From positions 62,001 to 126,000 of the forward strand of contig NZ_LZSV01000026.1 in assembly GCF_001665605.1 (NCBI RefSeq): a DNA stretch of 64,000 nucleotides. Direction: 5' to 3'. This document shows positions 61,773 through 64,000 of this stretch, in pieces. How positions within the stretch are numbered: position 1 is the first letter of the stretch; each line of letters opens with the position of its first letter. The notes below the pieces were generated by a model. The model was given only the letters and a program-made list of their open reading frames with translations. It had not been told where the DNA came from and did no database searches. The position numbers were made by a program, and so were the translations under genes. The stretch is from Mycobacterium sp. 852014-50255_SCH5639931 (GTDB lineage: Bacteria; Actinomycetota; Actinomycetes; Mycobacteriales; Mycobacteriaceae).

Positions 61773-62305
61773 GTCGCGGCCTCCGCGTGGGCGTTCTCGG
61801 GGGTCTGCAGCCGGGACACGATGTAGCGCACCACCGCCCCGGGATTGCGGCGGTTGGTGTCGACGCGGATCGTCGACACGCGCCGGTACAGCGGGGCCCG
61901 CTCGGCCATCAGCGCTTTGTATCTCTCGGCGCGGTCCGGGCCGGCGAGCAGCGGGCGCACGGCGCTGCCGCCGGTGCGCCGCACGCCCTCGTTGGCGCTG
62001 ATCTCCAGGTAGATGACGGTGTGGCCGGCGAGCGCCGCGCACACCCCCGGGCTGGTGACGGCCCCACCTCCGAGCGACACCACGCCGTCATGGTCGGCCA
62101 ACGCGGCGCGCACCGCGCCCTCCTCGATGCGGCGGAACTCCTGCTCCCCGTCCGCGGCGAAGATGTCGGCGATGCTGCGCCCGGTCTGCTGCTCGATCGC
62201 CGCGTCGGTGTCGAGGAACCCGACGCCGAGCGCCTTGGCCAGGCGCCGCCCGATGGTGGACTTGCCCGAACCCGGCAACCCGACCAGTACCGCCCTGGGT
62301 GCCAT
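61769..62305 (-). CDS. aroK: Shikimate kinase
   Basis: A 178-residue kinase (Mtb Rv2539c) phosphorylating shikimate. The P-loop GLPGSGKSTIG is at residues 8-18, the shikimate-binding DTDAAIE near 32 and the GGGAV motif near 79; the lid region RRTGGSAVRPLL lies near 110. The ATG at 62305 overlaps the aroC stop by one base; a GTG one codon earlier is also possible. It is coupled to aroB. Confidence 0.96.
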   Translation of the reverse strand: MAPRAVLVGLPGSGKSTIGRRLAKALGVGFLDTDAAIEQQTGRSIADIFAADGEQEFRRIEEGAVRAALADHDGVVSLGGGAVTSPGVCAALAGHTVIYLEISANEGVRRTGGSAVRPLLAGPDRAERYKALMAERAPLYRRVSTIRVDTNRRNPGAVVRYIVSRLQTPENAHAEAAT

Positions 62306-63510
62306 CACGCGGTACCCCGGGCGGCCGGCGCTTCCCGGTCGGCGACGGCGCGCTGATACGCCTCGATGTTGCGGCGGGTTTCGGTGAGCGAATCACCGCC
62401 GAACTTCTCCAGCGCCGCCCGGGCCAGCACCAACGCCACCATGGCCTCGACCACGACGCCGGCGGCCGGCACCGCGCACACGTCCGAGCGCTGGTGGATG
62501 GCAACGGCCTCGTCACCGGTCGCCAGGTCGACGGTGGCCAGCGCCCGCGGCACGGTGGAGATGGGTTTCATCGCGGCGCGCACGCGCAGCGGCTGCCCGT
62601 TGGTCATGCCGCCCTCGAGCCCGCCCGCGCGGTTGGTCGAGCGGATCACGCCGTCGGGTCCGGGATACATCTCGTCGTGGGCGCGGCTACCGCGGCGGCG
62701 GGCCGTTTCGAAGCCGTCGCCGATCTCCACGCCCTTGATGGCCTGGATGCCCATCACCGCGGCGGCGAGCTGGCTGTCGAGCCGGTTGTCGCCGCTGGTG
62801 AACGAACCCAGCCCGACCGGCAGGCCCATGGCCACCACCTCGACCACGCCGCCGAGGGTGTCGCCGTCCTTCTTGGCCGCCTCGATCTCGGCGATCATGG
62901 ACTCCTCAGCCTCTTTGTCGAAGGCGCGCACCGGGCTGTCATCGATCGCGGGCAGGTCTTCCGGGCGCGGCGGCGGGCCGTCGTAGGGAGCCGACGGACC
63001 GATCGCGATCACATGCGAAAGCACCTCGACACCCAGGGCCTGGCGCAGGAAGGACCGCGCGACGGTGCCCACCGCGACGCGGGCGGCGGTCTCCCGGGCG
63101 CTGGCCCGCTCCAGCACCGGCCGGGCGTCGTCGAAGCCGTACTTGAGCATGCCCGCGTAATCGGCATGGCCGGGCCGCGGCCGGGTGAGCGGTTCGTTGC
63201 GCGCGACATTGGCCAGCTCCGCCGGGTCGACCGGGTCGGCGGCCATCACGGTCTCCCACTTGGGCCACTCGGTGTTGCCGATCTCGATGGCGATGGGGCC
63301 GCCCAGCGTGATGCCGTGGCGCACCCCGGAGAGCACGGTCACCGCGTCGCGCTCGAACTTCATCCGCGCGCCGCGGCCGTAACCGAGCCGGCGGCGGGCC
63401 AACTGGTCGCCGATATCGGTCGAGTTGACCTCGACGCCGGCGACCATGCCCTCGAGCATGGCCACCAACGCGCGGCCATGGGACTCCCCGGCGGTGATCC
63501 AACGCAACAC
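62305..63510 (-). CDS. aroC: Chorismate synthase
   Basis: A 401-residue FMN-dependent enzyme (Mtb Rv2540c, aroF), last step to chorismate. Signatures are ITAGESHGRALVAMLEGM at the N-terminus, RPRPGHADYAGMLKYGF near 125 and RASARETAARVAVGTVARSF near 148. The GTG start has GGAAG upstream. It heads the aroC-aroK-aroB-aroQ operon, which is ordered as in Mtb. Confidence 0.97.
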   Translation of the reverse strand: MLRWITAGESHGRALVAMLEGMVAGVEVNSTDIGDQLARRRLGYGRGARMKFERDAVTVLSGVRHGITLGGPIAIEIGNTEWPKWETVMAADPVDPAELANVARNEPLTRPRPGHADYAGMLKYGFDDARPVLERASARETAARVAVGTVARSFLRQALGVEVLSHVIAIGPSAPYDGPPPRPEDLPAIDDSPVRAFDKEAEESMIAEIEAAKKDGDTLGGVVEVVAMGLPVGLGSFTSGDNRLDSQLAAAVMGIQAIKGVEIGDGFETARRRGSRAHDEMYPGPDGVIRSTNRAGGLEGGMTNGQPLRVRAAMKPISTVPRALATVDLATGDEAVAIHQRSDVCAVPAAGVVVEAMVALVLARAALEKFGGDSLTETRRNIEAYQRAVADREAPAARGTA

Positions 63511-63567
63511 CCGATCATCTTCCCATGTGCGCCCGGGTGGGCTTAAATCCGCGCGTGGCCGTCGGGC

Positions 63568-63996
63568 TCACACCAGCACCAGGCCGATCGCGGCGGCGGT
63601 GGCCGCGCACATCGAGGGGCCGTGCGGCACCGACGCGGCGCCCGCGCCGCCGAGAAGCCGGCCGAGCAAGCCCCACGACACGGTCAGCAGCGGCGCCGCC
63701 AGCGCCGCCAGGAACCACACCCCGACGCCGAAACAGCCGGCCAGCGCCCCCAGGCCGATCGCGAGCTTGACGTCTCCCGCCCCCATCCCCGCCGGGGCCA
63801 CGGAATGCACCAGCAGATAGACCGCGGTCAACGCCGTCGCCCCCGCGAGTGCGGGCCAGCCGCGCCCGGCCACGGCGGCCGCCAGCAGGATCATCCCGGC
63901 GCCGGGCAGCGTCAGCAGGTTGGGCAACCGGCGCTCGCGGAAGTCGTAGCCGCTCAACACCGCCAGCCAGACCAGCACCGCGACCGCCACCGTCAC
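63568..63996 (-). CDS. Type IV prepilin peptidase-like membrane protease (Rv2551c-like)
   Basis: A 142-residue A24-family aspartic protease orthologous to Mtb Rv2551c, likely cleaving Tad/Flp-type prepilins. The two catalytic aspartates are visible: one in SGYDFRERRLPN near residue 18 and one in the GxGD motif GAGDVKLAIG near residue 73. It lacks the N-terminal methylase domain of full PilD, as usual for this short class. About five hydrophobic helices are present. The GTG at 63996 is four bases from the window edge, so a start further upstream cannot be excluded. In Mtb about ten genes separate it from aroC; here 57 bases do. Confidence 0.87.
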   Translation of the reverse strand: MTVAVAVLVWLAVLSGYDFRERRLPNLLTLPGAGMILLAAAVAGRGWPALAGATALTAVYLLVHSVAPAGMGAGDVKLAIGLGALAGCFGVGVWFLAALAAPLLTVSWGLLGRLLGGAGAASVPHGPSMCAATAAAIGLVLV

Positions 63997-64000
63997 CCGC

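Overview
The window is high-GC chromosomal DNA from a slow-growing Mycobacterium. Nearly every gene has a recognisable M. tuberculosis (Mtb) counterpart, and the gene content (an mIHF gene, an LprG-P55 pair, a WS/DGAT wax synthase, a mycobacterial PriA, a hemophore-like protein) is typical of the genus. A M. avium-complex-like species is plausible from the overall layout, but the species call is inference. No rRNA, tRNA, CRISPR array, insertion sequence or phage gene was seen.

Two core blocks are joined. Block 1 (about 2.6-46.5 kb) matches Mtb Rv1428c down to Rv1377c in reverse order: lipid genes (acyltransferase, fadD12, lipO, WS/DGAT); the uvrC-rapZ-cuvA-whiA operon; riboflavin genes (ribH, ribBA, ribC, ribD) interrupted by the LprG-P55 lipid export pair; rpe-rsmB-fmt; a MarR-controlled methyltransferase; priA; a lysoplasmalogenase; the esterases lipI and lipH; a flavin monooxygenase; metK, coaBC, rpoZ, gmk and mihF; and the pyrimidine operon pyrR-pyrB-pyrC-(membrane protein)-carA-carB-pyrF, whose successive genes are joined by 1-4 base overlaps. 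Block 2 (about 53.6-64 kb) matches Rv2531c to Rv2551c in the same orientation as Mtb: a large PLP-dependent amino-acid decarboxylase, nusB, efp, pepQ, a membrane protein, the shikimate genes aroQ-aroB-aroK-aroC and a prepilin peptidase.

The junction (about 45.3-53.6 kb) is accessory and is the most interesting part. It holds a secreted cellulose-binding-domain protein flanked by a partial duplication of the neighbouring methyltransferase gene, a STAS-domain protein, a serine hydrolase, a GNAT acetyltransferase, an MFS transporter, and a compact signalling locus: a membrane protein with four internal repeats, an OmpR-type response regulator, a convergent sensor kinase and a small secreted cysteine-containing protein. 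The promoters of the membrane protein and of the secreted protein carry the same direct repeat (TCTCAGCG at 11-bp spacing), which suggests a self-contained regulon not named in any pathway I know.

Compared with Mtb, several accessory insertions are absent: PE/PPE genes beside mihF (a molbindin-type HTH protein occupies the site), the cyp132/PE_PGRS/vapBC10 segment beside lipH, and the lppA/lppB/vapBC segment after aroC. Many genes appear to be transcribed without a leader: a TANNNT -10 hexamer lies exactly six bases before the start codon of ribC, the WS/DGAT gene, lipI, lipH, the molbindin gene and the STAS gene.
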